A DNA stretch of 64,000 nt from Halobacteroides halobius DSM 5150 (GTDB lineage: Bacteria; Bacillota; Halanaerobiia; Halobacteroidales; Halobacteroidaceae): contig NC_019978.1 of assembly GCF_000328625.1 (NCBI RefSeq), positions 744,001-808,000 of the forward strand, written 5' to 3'. Below, piece after piece: positions 18,272 through 27,686 of the stretch. Made by a program: the position numbers and the translations under genes. How positions within the stretch are numbered: position 1 is the first letter of the stretch; each line of letters opens with the position of its first letter. Below the pieces are notes generated by a model that saw only the letters and a program-made list of their open reading frames with translations, was not told where the DNA came from and ran no database searches.

Positions 18272-19558
18272 ATGACAACACAGATGACAAAGGCAAGAGC
18301 AGGAGAAATTACTACTGAGATGAAACAAGTGGCTAGTAAAGAAGAGGTTGACGTTGAATTTATTCGCCAAGGAGTTGCAGAAGGTACTATTGTAATCCCA
18401 GCTAATAAAAATCATCAACACTTATCTCCTAATGGTTTTGGTAAGGGATTAGCCACAAAGATTAATGCTAATTTTGGTACTTCTGAAGATTATCCTAATC
18501 TTAATAAAGAATTAGAAAAGTTAAAAGTTGCTGTTAAAGCAGGAGCTGACGCAGTAATGGATTTATCAACTGGAGGTGATATTAATCAGACTAGAAAAGA
18601 GATTTTAGCTATGAGTGAGCTCCCTTTAGGTACAGTTCCTTTATATCAGGCAACTGTAGAGGTTTTAAGTGCGGATAAAGCTATCGTTGATTTAACTGTA
18701 GATGATATTTTTGCCGTAATTGAAGACCAGGCCCAACAAGGAGTTGATTTTATTACAGTCCATTGTGGTCTAACACTAGAGACACTACGCCATTTAAGAG
18801 AAGAAGGACGAGTAACTGATATAGTTAGTCGAGGAGGTTCTTTTATGGCTGGATGGATGCTACATAATGGAGCAGAAAATCCTCTTTATGAATATTATGA
18901 CCGCTTATTAAATATAGCTTATAAGCATGATGTTACATTAAGCTTAGGAGATGGACTGAGACCTGGTTCATTAGCAGATGCTACTGACCGATCGCAGATT
19001 CACGAATTATTAATTTTAGGTGAATTGGTAGATAAAGCTAGAGAAGCTGAAGTACAGGTTATGGTAGAAGGGCCTGGACATGTACCTTATAATCAGATAG
19101 AGACTAATATGCAGCTGCAAAAAGAATTATGTAAAGATGCACCTTTTTATGTTTTAGGGCCATTAGTAACAGATATTGCTTTAGGATATGATCATATTAA
19201 TGCAGCAATTGGTGGTACACTGGCTGCTACTTGTGGAGCTGACTTTTTATGTTATGTAACTCCAGCTGAACATATTGGCTTACCAAGTGTTGAAGATGTT
19301 AAAGAAGGAGTGATTGCTACTAAGATTGCTGCTCATGCAGCAGATGTAGCTAAAGGATTAACCCAAGCTAAGAAGAAAGATAGACAAATGGCACAAGCAA
19401 GAAAGAATTTAGATTGGGATAGACAGATTGAATTAGCAATTGATCCGCAAAAGGCTAAGGAATCTAGGGTAGATCATAATCAAAACTTAAAAGAAGAAGA
19501 TGCTTGTACAATGTGTGGTTCTTTCTGTGCAATGAAAATAGTAGAAAAAGCACTGTAG
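18272..19558 (+). CDS. thiC: Phosphomethylpyrimidine synthase
   Basis: 428 residues. A radical-SAM enzyme with the C-terminal cluster motif CTMCGSFC (C-x2-C-x4-C) and the conserved barrel segments GTVPLYQ, DGLRPGS and [10 protein letters not shown]. It turns AIR (aminoimidazole ribotide) into HMP-phosphate, the step before ThiD. The ATG at 18272 has GGGGAGGC upstream; the TTG at 18236 lacks one. It is 470 bases after thiD, with two fold-back elements between, and no riboswitch of its own is visible. It must either read through from thiD or use an unseen promoter. Confidence 0.95.
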   Translation: MTTQMTKARAGEITTEMKQVASKEEVDVEFIRQGVAEGTIVIPANKNHQHLSPNGFGKGLATKINANFGTSEDYPNLNKELEKLKVAVKAGADAVMDLSTGGDINQTRKEILAMSELPLGTVPLYQATVEVLSADKAIVDLTVDDIFAVIEDQAQQGVDFITVHCGLTLETLRHLREEGRVTDIVSRGGSFMAGWMLHNGAENPLYEYYDRLLNIAYKHDVTLSLGDGLRPGSLADATDRSQIHELLILGELVDKAREAEVQVMVEGPGHVPYNQIETNMQLQKELCKDAPFYVLGPLVTDIALGYDHINAAIGGTLAATCGADFLCYVTPAEHIGLPSVEDVKEGVIATKIAAHAADVAKGLTQAKKKDRQMAQARKNLDWDRQIELAIDPQKAKESRVDHNQNLKEEDACTMCGSFCAMKIVEKAL

Positions 19559-19562
19559 TTAG

Positions 19563-19598
19563 TAAGCCTAGGGCTATGATGATGCTCTAGGCTTATTT
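19563..19598 (+). terminator. Terminator after thiC
   Basis: A 12-bp stem (TAAGCCTAGGGC with GCTCTAGGCTTA, one mismatch) then TTT. The T run is short. Confidence 0.65.
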
Positions 19599-19734
19599 CA
19601 AATATATTAAAGCAGTTGAAGCCCGAAAAATATATTTAAGGGGCCTACTTCTATAATTATAATTATTTATCTTATTAAGGTTGTTATTAATTTTTAGCAG
19701 GAGTGTAGAAATTTTATTTAAAGTTTATTTAATC

Positions 19735-19763
19735 TTGACAAGAGCGTTAATTATTAATATAAT
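19735..19763 (+). promoter_or_regulatory. Consensus promoter of the GntR gene
   Basis: TTGACA (19735-19740), a 17-base spacer and TATAAT (19758-19763): a perfect sigma-A-type match. Confidence 0.9.
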
Positions 19764-19777
19764 ATTTATAAAGAAAG

Positions 19778-19791
19778 ATTGGTATATACAT
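19778..19791 (+). promoter_or_regulatory. Candidate operator for the GntR/NagR-type regulator
   Basis: ATTGGTATATACAT sits where transcription from the consensus promoter would begin. It resembles the dre sites of NagR/DasR regulators (ATTGGTATAGATCA type). The regulator encoded next has the same architecture, so autoregulation is plausible. Resemblance only. Confidence 0.5.
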
Positions 19792-19837
19792 TATATTGAA
19801 TATATATTATAAGTTTATAATTGTAGGAGGGATTTAA

Positions 19838-20581
19838 TTGGATAAAATTTCAAAAGATAAACCAACTCCTTTATATTATCAATTAAAAGAATTGTTACGC
19901 CAAAAGATAGAAACTGATGAATTAACTCCCGGAGATCGTCTGCCTGTTGAAAGGGAGCTATGTGAGAAACATGATATAAGTCGAATGACTGCTAGAAAAG
20001 CAATTATGGCTTTAGTAAATGAAGGATTGGTATACAGAGAACAAGGTAGAGGAACTTTTGTAGCAGAGCCTGAACCTAAAATGAAACATGAATTATCGAG
20101 ACTTAAAGGATTTACTAAGGAAATGAAAGAAAAAGGATTAGAGATTGAAACTAAAATACTACTTTTTGAGTTAAAAGAAGCAACAAAAGGTATCAAAGAT
20201 TATTTAAAAATATTGAATGAGAATACAAAAGTAATAAAAATGAGGAGATTAAGAATTGTAGAAAATGAACCATTTGCTATAGAAACAGTATGGGTACCTT
20301 ACTATTTATGCCCAAACTTAAGTAAAGAAAAGGTAGCGGGGAGTTCACTTTATGAAATTTTCCAACAAGATTATAATTATGAATTAGACCATGCTAAGCA
20401 AACAGTAGAACCAATAATGTTGTCTGAATATGAAAGTGACCTATTAAAAGTAAGTGAGAAAGATTTAGCTTTGCTTTATAGGAGAAAAACTTATCTTTCA
20501 GATAATAAAATAATTGAGTATGTTAAATCTGTTTATAGAACTGATAAATATAAGCATGAAGTGATTTTAAATAATTTTTAA
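19838..20581 (+). CDS. GntR/HutC-family regulator with UTRA domain
   Basis: 247 residues. The N-terminal GntR winged helix (TPLYYQLKELL, LPVERELCEKHDISRMTARKA) is followed by a UTRA ligand domain. This is the architecture of NagR (YvoA), DasR and PhnF, which sense sugar phosphates. The start is TTG with GGAGGG upstream. The amino-sugar operon with nagB and nagA begins 1.8 kb downstream, past an insertion element, so this is its probable repressor, sensing a phosphorylated amino sugar. No targets can be proved from sequence. Confidence 0.88.
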   Translation: MDKISKDKPTPLYYQLKELLRQKIETDELTPGDRLPVERELCEKHDISRMTARKAIMALVNEGLVYREQGRGTFVAEPEPKMKHELSRLKGFTKEMKEKGLEIETKILLFELKEATKGIKDYLKILNENTKVIKMRRLRIVENEPFAIETVWVPYYLCPNLSKEKVAGSSLYEIFQQDYNYELDHAKQTVEPIMLSEYESDLLKVSEKDLALLYRRKTYLSDNKIIEYVKSVYRTDKYKHEVILNNF

Positions 20582-20597
20582 ATTATAATTAGAGTGT

Positions 20598-20654
20598 TTT
20601 TTAAGTATATAATAAGTGATTTAAACTTATTTTCCATAAAAGCTACTTAAAAAA
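20598..20654 (+). repeat. Inverted repeat downstream of the GntR gene
   Basis: TTTTTTAAGTA (20598-20608) pairs with TACTTAAAAAA (20643-20653), and AATAAGT with ACTTATT inside. It may act as a weak bidirectional terminator. The rest of 20582-20858 is AT-rich and holds no gene. Confidence 0.5.
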
Positions 20655-20730
20655 GAAAGAAAAATAAGATATTAAAAGTTTTCATTTTCATTAAAATTAA
20701 GTATTTTTATAAATAAGATTATAATTTTAC

Positions 20731-20780
20731 AAGCCTACTAGAACTTATATTTAATTTTATAGGTAAAGTAGGCTTTTTAT
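20731..20780 (+). terminator. Long-loop terminator before the IS110-type element
   Basis: AAGCCTAC (20731-20738) pairs with GTAGGCTT (20768-20775), followed by TTTTAT. The loop is long (29 bases). Confidence 0.55.
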
Positions 20781-20858
20781 ATTATATAAATGTGATAATG
20801 CTTATTATAAAAGGAGCATTCCTGTTAGGTTTAAAGATGACATTCGACAAAAAAATAA

Positions 20859-20901
20859 CTCCTTGGTATAATTTTGGTTGGACAGACCAAATACCAAGGA
20901 G
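20859..20901 (+). promoter_or_regulatory. Hairpin that masks the transposase ribosome binding site
   Basis: An 11-bp perfect stem (CTCCTTGGTAT 20859-20869 with ATACCAAGGAG 20891-20901) plus an inner TTGGT/ACCAA. The right arm contains the AAGGAG of the transposase. When transcribed from outside, the RNA would hide the site, a known way for insertion sequences to limit transposase made by read-through. Confidence 0.7.
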
Positions 20902-20909
20902 GCCAACAA

Positions 20910-21965
20910 ATGAATTATACCCAAAATAAGAAGATTAAGCAAATTAAATCGACAACTTTAGTAATTGGAATCGATATTGCCAAGAAGAAACATGTAGCGA
21001 GAGCCCAAGACTATCGGGGGATTGAATATGATAAACCATTAAAATTTAAGAATACTCAGAGTGGTTTAGAAAAACTTTTAAATTGGATTAAGAAAGTTAA
21101 AGCAGAAAATGAGAAAGAAGAAGTAGTTATAGGAATGGAGCCAACAGGTCATTATTGGCTAAATATAGCTCAATTCATCACAGAAGAGGAAATAAAACTA
21201 GTACTAGTAAATCCTCATCATGTAAAGAAATCGAAAGAGTTAGATGATAATAATCCAAAGTTACTTTAAAATACTTTCCTTATCCAGATCAAATAGCTGA
21301 GATGGAAGCAGAAGAAATAGTAGCTAAATGGCGAGAGGAAGGTATTAAAAGAGGTGTAGGAATAAAGAGAGCTAAGAGGTTAAGAAAAGCAGCTGTGAGG
21401 TCAATAGGTGTAACAGAAGGAACCCAGATGGGGAAAGAAGAGATTGACTATCATATAAAACAATATTGTTTTATAAACGAAGAATTAGAAGTTTTAATGA
21501 GAAAAGTAGAAAAGCTTTTAGAAAAGATACCAGGGGTTGAAAAAATGCTGACAGTAGATGGAGTAGGAGTTAAAACAATAGCAGGTTTCATCTCAGAAGT
21601 AGGTGATTTGTGGGATTATGAACATCCAAAGTAAATTATAAGTTTGGTGGGTTTAAACCTTAAAAGAAAATAGCTCAGGTAAGCATAAGGGTGAAACCAA
21701 AATAACAAAGCGAGGGCGTCCTAAATTAAGAGCTTTGTTGTACAGGGTGGCAATGCCTCTGGTGGCTCAGAATGATGAATTTAGACAATTGCATAAATAT
21801 TACACTACTCGTCGTGAAAACCCGCTTAAGAAAAAACAATCTCTGATAGTTTTGTGTTGTAAATTAATCCGAGTTCTTTTTACCTTAGGTAGAAAGCAAG
21901 TAGAATACGATGGCAAAAAGATGTTGAATGACATAAAAAGATCTAATGTGAAGAATGCTGCTTAA
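20910..21965 (+). pseudogene. IS110-family transposase, broken by deletions and frameshifts
   Basis: Three pieces read as one IS110 transposase. 20910-21269 gives the DEDD domain (IGIDIAKKKHVA, GMEPTGHYW). 21302-21634 gives the coiled middle and the start of the Tnp_20 domain (IPGVEKMLTVDGVG). 21735-21965 gives the C-terminal end (TTRRENPLKKKQSL). Between the first two pieces the SPTKTDRKDA-type segment carrying a catalytic Asp is missing, and between the last two the frame is lost at stops near 21634 and after. The element cannot make an active transposase. The start follows AAGGAGG. Confidence 0.88.
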
Positions 21966-22034
21966 AGGTAAGTAAATCAAATTTATATATTGGTTCTTTT
22001 AGCTTTATTCATTATAAGAATTGTACTTTAATAA

Positions 22035-22185
22035 ACGAAGCCAGGAGAAGCTGGAAAGAATTTTTCCATAAGGGCATAGACCCAGTAAAGGAGCATATCC
22101 AGCCTCCACCCATGGACAGGTAGAACGAAGGAATTTAGGGGCGTAGACCCTGCGAGATATGGGAGGTTAAACTGCCATGGTATTT
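22035..22185 (+). ncRNA. Candidate bridge-RNA remnant of the IS110-type element
   Basis: This non-coding stretch after the transposase is GC-richer than its surroundings and full of short hairpins: CCAG-GAGAAG-CTGG (22041 onward), GGG-CATAGA-CCC (22072-22083), a second similar loop GGGGCGTAGACCC (22138-22150), and CCATGG twice (22110 and 22175). CCTCC and GGAGG can pair at long range. IS110-family elements encode a bridge RNA in a non-coding end. Two similar loops in one structured RNA fit that, but the assignment is inference and the element is dead. Confidence 0.4.
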
Positions 22186-22385
22186 GTGGAGATCTAATTT
22201 GGCGACCATATTTAAAAATGCTAAATTTTCTTTTAGGGATAGTTTATCAAAGATATTCCAAATATTTATTTATCTTCAATTAATATCTATTTGTCTAATG
22301 GAAAAATGTTTATTAAAAACTCAAATTCTAAGAATGAGTGAGTATAAGAGAGTTAATTTAACTTACAAGAGGGAGGTATGTTAAA

Positions 22386-23309
22386 TTGAAGGAAACTATT
22401 AATACACTTAATGGGGAAATTTCTTCAGATGATTTAGGAGTAGTTCGTATGCATGAGCATTTGTTAACAGACCCACCTCAATTTGTAGCAAAAGAAGATC
22501 CAGATTTAGTATTAGACAGTTCTAGAAAAGCTACAGAGGAATTGCGAAAGTTAGGTACTAATACTGAAGTCAAAACATTAGTAGATGGTACTGCAATTGA
22601 TTATGGGCGTAATGTTAGAGGAATGCATGAAATAGCAAAAACTACAGATTTAAACATTATAGCTACTACTGGATTCAATCGTGGTATTTTCTTTGAAGAA
22701 TGGATTCATAATTATTCTTTAGATGAATTAACTGACTTATTAATTCGAGAAATTACTGAGGGAATGGAAGGAACTAATTTAAAAGCTGGAATTTTAAAAG
22801 CTGGAAGTGATTATAATCGAATCACTAAAGTGGAAGAAAAAACTATTAGAGCAGTAGCTCGGGCTCACTCAGTAACTGGTGCACCTATTAAAACTCATAC
22901 AGAAATGGGTACTATGGGGCATGAGCAATTAGATATTTTTGCTGAAGAAGGAGTGGATTTTTCTCAGATAGTTTTGATTCATATAGATCGCAATTTGGAC
23001 TATGGATATCATAAATCGATTTTAGAGCGAGGAGCTAATATTATGTATGATGGTCCGTCGAAGATAAAATATTATACGGATGAACGAAGAATTATTAATT
23101 TAAAGAAATTAGCTAATGATGGATTTATTAATCAGCTTTTTATTTCAAATGATATGGGAAGGAAATCTTATTTAAAGTCTTATGGGGGAGGTCCTGGTTG
23201 GGAGTATTTGCATAATAAGTTTATTCCTCGGTTATTAAGAGAAGGGTTTAATAAATCTCAAATCAAACAAATTTTTATTGAGAATCCTAAGAGATTTTTA
23301 GCATTTTAA
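22386..23309 (+). CDS. Phosphotriesterase-family metal hydrolase (probable sugar lactonase)
   Basis: 307 residues of the amidohydrolase superfamily, PTE/PHP branch. The metal ligands appear in MHEHLL (His-x-His), THTEMG, IHIDRN and SNDMGR, with a bridging lysine in the LKAGS region. Related PTE-like proteins next to ascorbate-type PTS genes are known to hydrolyse phosphorylated sugar lactones. The true substrate here is unknown. The start is TTG with GAGGGAGG upstream. It is the first gene of an eight-gene operon ending in nagA. The 200 bases before it (22186-22385) show no clear promoter. Confidence 0.85.
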   Translation: MKETINTLNGEISSDDLGVVRMHEHLLTDPPQFVAKEDPDLVLDSSRKATEELRKLGTNTEVKTLVDGTAIDYGRNVRGMHEIAKTTDLNIIATTGFNRGIFFEEWIHNYSLDELTDLLIREITEGMEGTNLKAGILKAGSDYNRITKVEEKTIRAVARAHSVTGAPIKTHTEMGTMGHEQLDIFAEEGVDFSQIVLIHIDRNLDYGYHKSILERGANIMYDGPSKIKYYTDERRIINLKKLANDGFINQLFISNDMGRKSYLKSYGGGPGWEYLHNKFIPRLLREGFNKSQIKQIFIENPKRFLAF

Positions 23310-23326
23310 TTTTGAGGAGGGATAAT

Positions 23327-23788
23327 ATGATAAAACAATACTTAAACTCAAAAAATATAAAAACTAGTGTAGAAGTAAATGATTGGGAAGAAGCCGTAGA
23401 AATCTCTGGTAGTATGTTAGTTGATAATGGTTTAGTAAAACCATCTTATATTGAATCGATGAAGGATATGATAAAAAAGGAAGGAGCGTATGTAGTTATC
23501 TCACCTGGTTTAGCTATTCCCCATGCGCGCCCTGAAAAGGGAGTTTTAGAACCAGGAATTAGTCTAATAACTTTAAAGACTCCAGTTGAATTTGGGCACT
23601 CTAAAAATGACCCTGTTAAAGTAGTAATTGCATTTTGTGCTTCTGATGATTCATCACATGTTGAGATGATGAGAGAATTAGTTACATTCTTAAATGCTAA
23701 TAAGAATCTTCAATATTTAAAGGAGGCGAATAATAAAGATAAATTAATTAGTTACATTCAAAATTATGATAAAGGAGGTCAAAAATAA
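23327..23788 (+). CDS. PTS EIIA component, mannitol/fructose or ascorbate type
   Basis: 153 residues. The phosphorylated histidine lies in GLAIPHARPEKG, the PTS EIIA-2 signature. The EIIB and EIIC that follow are of the ascorbate (Ula/Sga) type, so this is the matching UlaC-like subunit. It passes phosphate from HPr to the EIIB. The ATG at 23327 is chosen for GAGGAGGG upstream. The stop overlaps the next start by one base, so translation is coupled. Confidence 0.9.
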   Translation: MIKQYLNSKNIKTSVEVNDWEEAVEISGSMLVDNGLVKPSYIESMKDMIKKEGAYVVISPGLAIPHARPEKGVLEPGISLITLKTPVEFGHSKNDPVKVVIAFCASDDSSHVEMMRELVTFLNANKNLQYLKEANNKDKLISYIQNYDKGGQK

Positions 23789-24063
23789 TGAAGATATTAA
23801 CAGTATGTGGAGCTGGCCAAGGAACTAGTTTGTTATTGAAAATGAATATTCAGGAGATAGCAGATGAATTAGATTTAGATGTAGAGGTTGATAATACTAG
23901 TATTAGTACTGCTAAAACTGCTAATGCAGACCTAATTTTAGCAGGGGAGTATCATGCTGAAAATGCAGAAGAATTAGAAAAGCCAGTAATTACAGTTGAA
24001 GATTTTATGGATAAGGAAGAAATCAAACATAAACTTGAAGAATTTTTAAAGAAGGGGGAATAA
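23788..24063 (+). CDS. PTS EIIB component, ascorbate/lactose type
   Basis: 91 residues with the phosphocysteine loop CGAGQGTSLL at the N-terminus, as in SgaB/UlaB proteins. It phosphorylates the sugar as it passes through the EIIC. It overlaps the EIIA gene and is three bases from the EIIC gene. Confidence 0.92.
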   Translation: MKILTVCGAGQGTSLLLKMNIQEIADELDLDVEVDNTSISTAKTANADLILAGEYHAENAEELEKPVITVEDFMDKEEIKHKLEEFLKKGE

Positions 24064-24066
24064 CTA

Positions 24067-25359
24067 ATGGAAGTTTTAATAAATGTTAGCCAATGGGTAG
24101 CTAGTAATATTTTCAGACAGCCTGCTAGTCTAATAGCTCTAATTGCTTTTCTTGGATTAATTGTTCAGCAAAAAAGTTTTAGTGAAATCATTTCAGGAAC
24201 AATTAAAACGGTACTTGGTTTTGTAATTATAAGAGCAGGGTCTGGAATAATAGTAAGGGCTTTAAAAGGTTTTGGTCCAATGTGGCAAGAGGTTTTTGGA
24301 ATGAAACATAGCCAGATGACTGGGATTATAGGAACTCAAGAGTTCATTTCCCAATTTGGTAGTAGTATTACTTTGATTATGACTCTTGGATTTTTAGTTA
24401 ATGTAGCATTAGCTAGATTTACTCGATTCAAATTTATTTATTTAACTGGACATATGATGTTTTGGGTTAGTTTTGTTTATACAGGAATAATGGTAGAGGT
24501 ATTTGGAACTGGAATTTCTCAATTTAAATTAGTGCTTTCTGGAGCTATTATACTTGGTCTATATTGGACTCTTCAACCAGCGTTTTTACAAAAGTATGTA
24601 AAAAAAGCTACTGGAAAAGATAATATAGCTCTTGGTCATACTGTTGCTTCGGGGGCATGGTTAGGTGCAGTTGTAGGTAAATTAATTGGAGATCCAGAAA
24701 ATAGTACTGAGAATTTAGAGCTACCGAATAAATTAAAGTTTTTGAAAGACAGTAATGTTGTAATTGTTGCTGTTATGGTATTGGCTTATGTAATTGGTGC
24801 TATATTAGCTGGACCAGAATTTATGACTAAATATGCAGGAGATAAAAATCATATCATTTATGGTGTCTTACAAGGGTTAAAGTTTGGAGCAGGAATTGCT
24901 GTGGTTCTTCATGGAGTTAAATTATTAATTGGAGAAATAGTACCTGCCTTTAAAGGTATTTCTAATAAACTTGTTCCAGATTCTAAACCTGCTTTAGATG
25001 TACCAATCTTATATCCATATGCTCCGATAGCTACTATTGTTAGTTTTATAGCTTCTTTTGTCACTATGGTTATTTTAATGTTGATTATGGGATTATCTGG
25101 ATTTTATGTTTTTGTTCCACCAATGATAGCAATTTTCTTCCATGCTGCGGGTGCTGGTGTGCTTGGTAATGCTACTGGTGGAGTTAAAGGAGCTATAGCT
25201 AGTGGAGTGATTATTGGTATTATAATTACTTTAGGGCAAGCAATATTTGTTAAATATATAACTCCAACTACAATACCTGATTTTATTTTATGGGGTGGAG
25301 ATACTGATATGTTTGTGTTTGGAACAATATTAAAATGGGTAGTAGGTTTATTTGGATAA
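24067..25359 (+). CDS. PTS EIIC component, UlaA/SgaT family
   Basis: 430 residues with about eleven hydrophobic segments and the UlaA-type sequence SGTIKTVLGFVII followed by the GTQEFISQFG region. UlaA is the ascorbate permease, but the family has members for other sugar acids. The neighbours (NagA, NagB, hydrolases) suggest the substrate here is an amino-sugar derivative and not ascorbate. No ascorbate-6-phosphate genes (ulaD, ulaE, ulaF, ulaG) are nearby. Confidence 0.92.
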   Translation: MEVLINVSQWVASNIFRQPASLIALIAFLGLIVQQKSFSEIISGTIKTVLGFVIIRAGSGIIVRALKGFGPMWQEVFGMKHSQMTGIIGTQEFISQFGSSITLIMTLGFLVNVALARFTRFKFIYLTGHMMFWVSFVYTGIMVEVFGTGISQFKLVLSGAIILGLYWTLQPAFLQKYVKKATGKDNIALGHTVASGAWLGAVVGKLIGDPENSTENLELPNKLKFLKDSNVVIVAVMVLAYVIGAILAGPEFMTKYAGDKNHIIYGVLQGLKFGAGIAVVLHGVKLLIGEIVPAFKGISNKLVPDSKPALDVPILYPYAPIATIVSFIASFVTMVILMLIMGLSGFYVFVPPMIAIFFHAAGAGVLGNATGGVKGAIASGVIIGIIITLGQAIFVKYITPTTIPDFILWGGDTDMFVFGTILKWVVGLFG

Positions 25360-25385
25360 TATTGTTTGGGAATATAAAATAGGAT

Positions 25386-25412
25386 AAGGGGAGTTTTAAA
25401 ACTCCCTTTATT
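25386..25412 (+). terminator. Attenuator-like hairpin inside the amino-sugar operon
   Basis: A 12-bp stem (AAGGGGAGTTTT with AAAACTCCCTTT, one G-T pair) with a TTATT tail between the EIIC gene and the creatininase-family gene. It may reduce downstream expression or protect the upstream mRNA. Confidence 0.6.
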
Positions 25413-25432
25413 ATTTCTTTAGAGGTGTAAAT

Positions 25433-26161
25433 ATGAATAAGATGAGTAAAATGAAATGGCAATATGCAGAAGAGGAATTGAAAGATAAAGTAGTTATTTT
25501 ACCTATAGGGGCTTTAGAAGCCCATGGATCTCATTTGCCATTAGGAACAGATAATTATATAGCTCAAGAATTAGCGGAAAGACTAACTAAGCAAATCAAT
25601 GGAATACTATTACCTTTATTACCTTTAGGGCAAGTTTGGTCATTAAGGAATTTCCCTGGTTCGATATCTTTGCAAACTGAAACTTTGATTTCTATTATTG
25701 AAGATATTGCTATTAGTTTAGAAAGACATAAAGTGCAATGTTTAGTTGTTGTAAATGCTCATTTTGGTAATAATCAAAGCTTGAAAAAAGCAGCAAGAAA
25801 CATTAGTGCCAATAATGAGATTGAAATTTTACATTTAACCCATCCAGGATTAAAATCGTTAGAAAATGATCTTATAGATAGTAAACGAGCTCACTCTAAT
25901 TATCTCCATGCTGAAGAAATAGAAACGTCTTTAATGTTAAATATAAATCCAGATTTGGTAAATATGAAAGAAGCACATCCATCATATCCTCAGTTTCCTA
26001 GTTATTTTTCTAATTATCCATTATTCTGGGATCAAATTACTGAAGATGCAGTATTAGGAGATCCTACTAAAGCTACAGAAGTTAAAGGGGGAAAATTGTT
26101 AAATGGAATTGTTAAAGAAATGAAAAAAATTATTAAAGAATTTAAAAGGGAGGTACTTTAA
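25433..26161 (+). CDS. Creatininase-family amidohydrolase
   Basis: 242 residues. The metal-site residues of the creatininase fold appear in order: GALEAHGSHLPLGTD (Glu, His, Asp), VVVNAHFGNN (His) and LHAEEIETS (Glu). Family members open cyclic amides or cleave formamides and other small amides. In this operon a likely task is to cut an amide or lactam of a sugar brought in by the PTS. This is an inference. The stop (TAA, 26159-26161) is directly followed by the next ATG. Confidence 0.88.
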   Translation: MNKMSKMKWQYAEEELKDKVVILPIGALEAHGSHLPLGTDNYIAQELAERLTKQINGILLPLLPLGQVWSLRNFPGSISLQTETLISIIEDIAISLERHKVQCLVVVNAHFGNNQSLKKAARNISANNEIEILHLTHPGLKSLENDLIDSKRAHSNYLHAEEIETSLMLNINPDLVNMKEAHPSYPQFPSYFSNYPLFWDQITEDAVLGDPTKATEVKGGKLLNGIVKEMKKIIKEFKREVL

Positions 26162-26890
26162 ATGTCTGCTATAAATTATATTAATTCTATTACAAAGATA
26201 ATTAATGAGATTGAATCTAATCAAATTAAAAAAATAGAAGAGATATCTAAAAAGTTTGTTAACACCATACAAAATGATGGAATTATTCATGTTTTTGGAT
26301 GTGGCCATTCTCATATGTTAGCTGAAGAGGTATTCTATCGCGCAGGTGGATTAGCAGTAATGAATCCAATACTTGATTCAAGTATAATGTTAGATGAAGG
26401 TGCTATCAGGAGCACTGAAATGGAAAAGATGGAAGGTATTGGAGAAGTTATTCTAGATAATTATAACATTAAATCGAATGATTTATTAATTGTAGTATCT
26501 ACTTCAGGACGTAATCCTGTACCTGTTGAAGTAGCTTTAAAAGCTAAGAAAAAAGGATTAGAAATAATAGGAATAACTTCATTAGAGTATTCTAAAGCTA
26601 GTGAATCTAGACACCACAGTGGAAAACGTTTGTTTGAAGTGGTAGACTTAGTGATTGATAATGAAGCTCCTTTTGGAGATGCTGTTCTTGAATTTGAGGA
26701 AACTAAAGCAGTTCCTGTTTCAACTATTAGTGGTGCGTTAATAATTAATAGTATTATTGCAGAATCTTTAACACTTATGGAGAAGAAAAAAATGGAATTG
26801 CCAGTATATAGAAGTGGAAATATTGATGGGGCAGATGAAAAAAACCACAAATTGGTTGAGAAATATGGTGGTAGAATTAAACATTTATAA
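26162..26890 (+). CDS. SIS-domain sugar-phosphate isomerase-like protein (UPF0309 type)
   Basis: 242 residues with one SIS domain: the sugar-phosphate binding parts are FGCGHSHM near residue 40 and [12 protein letters not shown] near 115. It resembles the UPF0309 group and not MurQ or GlmS. SIS proteins isomerise or cleave sugar phosphates, or act as sensors. It directly abuts the creatininase gene and precedes nagB, so it probably acts between the hydrolases and GlcN-6-P. Confidence 0.85.
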   Translation: MSAINYINSITKIINEIESNQIKKIEEISKKFVNTIQNDGIIHVFGCGHSHMLAEEVFYRAGGLAVMNPILDSSIMLDEGAIRSTEMEKMEGIGEVILDNYNIKSNDLLIVVSTSGRNPVPVEVALKAKKKGLEIIGITSLEYSKASESRHHSGKRLFEVVDLVIDNEAPFGDAVLEFEETKAVPVSTISGALIINSIIAESLTLMEKKKMELPVYRSGNIDGADEKNHKLVEKYGGRIKHL

Positions 26891-26920
26891 TAATTTTAAT
26901 TAATTATAAGGAGGGCCAAG

Positions 26921-27649
26921 ATGAGACTTCATGTTGTAGAAGATTATAAGGAGATGAGTGCTAAAGCAGCTAATATAGTCTCTAGTCAGATTATTTTAAA
27001 ACCTAATTCAGTTTTAGGATTAGCTACTGGCTCGACTCCTTTAGGGATGTATGAGAATTTAGTAGAAATGCATAAACGAGGATCTGTTGATTTTTCTGAA
27101 GTCATTACTTTTAATTTGGATGAATATTTAAATTTACCTTTAGAACATCCACAAAGTTATCATCATTATATGTACAATAATTTTTTTGATCATATTAATA
27201 TTGCTTCAGAAAATATTAATATTCCTCCAGCGAATAAAGAAAATTTAGAAGAAGTTTGTTTAAAATATGATCGAAGAATAAGAAAAGCTGGCGGGATTGA
27301 TTTACAGGTTTTAGGTATTGGAGTTAATGGTCATATAGGATTTAATGAACCAGATCATAAACTAAAGACAGGTACTCATGTAGTTGATTTAGCTAAAGAG
27401 ACTATTGAAGCAAATAGCCGTTTTTTTGCTACTAAAAAAGGGGTACCACGACAGGCGATTTCTATGGGGATGAGTTCTATTATGAGAGCTCAAAAGATTT
27501 TATTATTAGCTAGTGGTGAACAAAAAGCTCAAGCTATTAAAAAAACAATTAGTGGGAAGATAACAACAGAAGTTCCTGCTTCTTTACTGCAATTGCATAC
27601 TGATGTTACTATTGTAGTTGATGAGGCAGCAGCAAAAGCAATCAATTGA
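26921..27649 (+). CDS. nagB: Glucosamine-6-phosphate deaminase
   Basis: 242 residues with [13 protein letters not shown], the catalytic FNLDEY segment and [13 protein letters not shown], all standard for NagB. It converts glucosamine-6-phosphate to fructose-6-phosphate and ammonia, the entry into glycolysis. AGGAGGG precedes the ATG. It shows that the operon ends in amino-sugar breakdown. Confidence 0.97.
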   Translation: MRLHVVEDYKEMSAKAANIVSSQIILKPNSVLGLATGSTPLGMYENLVEMHKRGSVDFSEVITFNLDEYLNLPLEHPQSYHHYMYNNFFDHINIASENINIPPANKENLEEVCLKYDRRIRKAGGIDLQVLGIGVNGHIGFNEPDHKLKTGTHVVDLAKETIEANSRFFATKKGVPRQAISMGMSSIMRAQKILLLASGEQKAQAIKKTISGKITTEVPASLLQLHTDVTIVVDEAAAKAIN

Positions 27650-27686
27650 GGTAGAAAAATGAGAAATAGGTTAGAGGAGGTGAAAA

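Larger units (their letters stand above)
20859..22185 (+). mobile_element. Degenerate IS110-family insertion element
   Basis: The span holds a leader hairpin, a broken IS110-type transposase and about 220 bases of structured non-coding sequence downstream. The outer limits are approximate: IS110 elements often lack clear terminal inverted repeats and no target duplication was recognised. It separates the GntR regulator from the operon it probably controls. Confidence 0.6.

Noticed and set aside
22184-22384. Plus-strand 66-residue ORF before the phosphotriesterase gene
   Set aside because: No ribosome binding site, no recognisable family pattern, and it starts inside the structured end of the IS110-type remnant.
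24067-25359. Ascorbate utilisation system
   Set aside because: The permease is of the UlaA type, but ulaD, ulaE, ulaF and ulaG are absent, and the operon contains NagA and NagB.
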